Shown: in pieces, positions 63,460 through 64,000 of the stretch
Layout: each line of letters starts with the position of its first letter
Position numbering within the stretch: position 1 is the stretch's first letter
Assembly: GCF_900114045.1 (NCBI RefSeq)
Contig: NZ_FORQ01000003.1
Location: 1-64,000 of the forward strand
DNA: 64,000 nt
Reading direction: 5' to 3'
From: Kaistella treverensis
Lineage (GTDB): Bacteria > Bacteroidota > Bacteroidia > Flavobacteriales > Weeksellaceae
Notes under the pieces: generated by a model
Told to the model about the DNA's origin: nothing
The model's input: only the letters and a program-made list of their open reading frames with translations
Database searches by the model: none
Program-made: the position numbers and the translations under genes

Positions 63460-64000
63460 ATGAAAATTAAATATTCAGAACTTATAGACCAGACCCTCTA
63501 TTTTCCCACCGAAGAATTCAGTGTTACCGAAAATAGTCTCAGTTTTCACGATATTCCGCTTATGGAGGTCGTTGAGAAGTTTGGCACGCCTTTGAAATTT
63601 AATTATCTGCCGAAAATTTCTACCAATATTCAGCGTGCAAAAGCCTGGTTTAAGGAAGCTTTTGAAATCAACGATTATAAAAAAGATTATCGTTACTGCT
63701 ATTGCACCAAATCGAGTCACTTCGCCTTTGTCTTGGAAGAAGCGTTGAAAAACGATATTTCAATTGAAACTTCCTCCGCGTACGACATGGATATTGTGAA
63801 ATCATTGTACGAAAAAGGAAAGTTTGACAAAAATGTCGAAGTGATTTGCAACGGTTTTAAAACCGACGATTATCTCGCGAAAATTTCGGGGCTTATCAAT
63901 AGCGGCTTTCACAACATCACGCCGATTTTAGATAATTACCGCGAGCTCGACAAACTCACCGAAAGCATAGATACCACTTTCAACATCGGAATCCGAATCG
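63460..64000 (+). CDS. speA: Arginine decarboxylase SpeA, 5' part
   Basis: An ATG at 63460 opens a frame of 180 codons that runs off the right edge. The N terminus (SELIDQTLYFPTEEF..., IPLMEVVEKFGTPLKFNYLPK) and the YCTKSSHF stretch, with the probable PLP-binding Lys near residue 84, match the Bacteroidota biosynthetic arginine decarboxylase. It makes agmatine for polyamines. It would cooperate with ureohydrolase- and DHS-like genes, which are not adjacent here. Confidence 0.88.
   Translation, partial: MKIKYSELIDQTLYFPTEEFSVTENSLSFHDIPLMEVVEKFGTPLKFNYLPKISTNIQRAKAWFKEAFEINDYKKDYRYCYCTKSSHFAFVLEEALKNDISIETSSAYDMDIVKSLYEKGKFDKNVEVICNGFKTDDYLAKISGLINSGFHNITPILDNYRELDKLTESIDTTFNIGIRI

Overview
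The window reads as chromosome of a low-GC Flavobacteriia member, most likely the Chryseobacterium/Kaistella group (Weeksellaceae). The signs are Bacteroidota-type -7 promoter boxes (TAnnTTTG), a SusC/SusD pair, lineage families such as IPExxxVDY and DUF6702, and GC-rich intergenic repeats that I associate with that group. No rRNA, CRISPR array or prophage is visible.

Region 1 (1-5684) is accessory DNA and the most interesting part. A XerC/D-like tyrosine recombinase (4641-5684) is followed, in its own direction, by at least five gene cassettes on the minus strand. They are separated by five long hairpin sites at 91-217, 731-856, 1627-1751, 3061-3183 and 3772-3893. The sites share one architecture: TAAC/GTTA ends, a 5-nt versus 1-2-nt unpaired spacer, an 18-20 bp stem and a 70-73 nt loop. 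Their sequences differ. The two ends of each cassette are complementary to each other, as expected of integron cassettes with attC sites, yet the recombinase lacks the insertion typical of IntI. One cassette carries a three-gene mercury-transport operon (ArsR-type regulator, MerTP, GDCCVxC protein) with its own promoter; the others encode small unknown proteins, three of them membrane-anchored or secreted. The array runs off the left edge, and tRNA-Gln lies on the right flank.

Region 2 (6046-63383) is ordinary chromosome: recA, htpG, an alkyltransferase-like protein, a deoxyhypusine-synthase-like protein, arfB, menE, argS, an orphan SusCD pair, rnhB, yidC, pyrG, a YceI protein, radA, an AcpH-like protein, a DUF6702/HupE pair, an M1 peptidase, groES-groEL, the acpP-fabF-rnc-IPExxxVDY-pyk operon, a formimidoylglutamase, an incomplete phenylacetate set (paaE, small protein, paaA; no paaBCD), clpB, an ABC-F protein, mvaA, small membrane genes with an EamA exporter, psd, sucC, an MscS channel, RNase P RNA, PPK2, DUF1573, valS, DUF4241, ribokinase, a hydrolase, an ECF sigma factor with a membrane partner, an adenosyltransferase and a thiamine pyrophosphokinase. 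The window ends inside speA.

Intergenic space holds at least two dispersed repeat families (a GC-rich element of about 100 bp and an AT-flanked hairpin of about 32 bp), several direct repeats, many clear terminators and one candidate structured RNA (44336-44453). Functions are assigned by family recognition from the translated sequence; no database search was possible.
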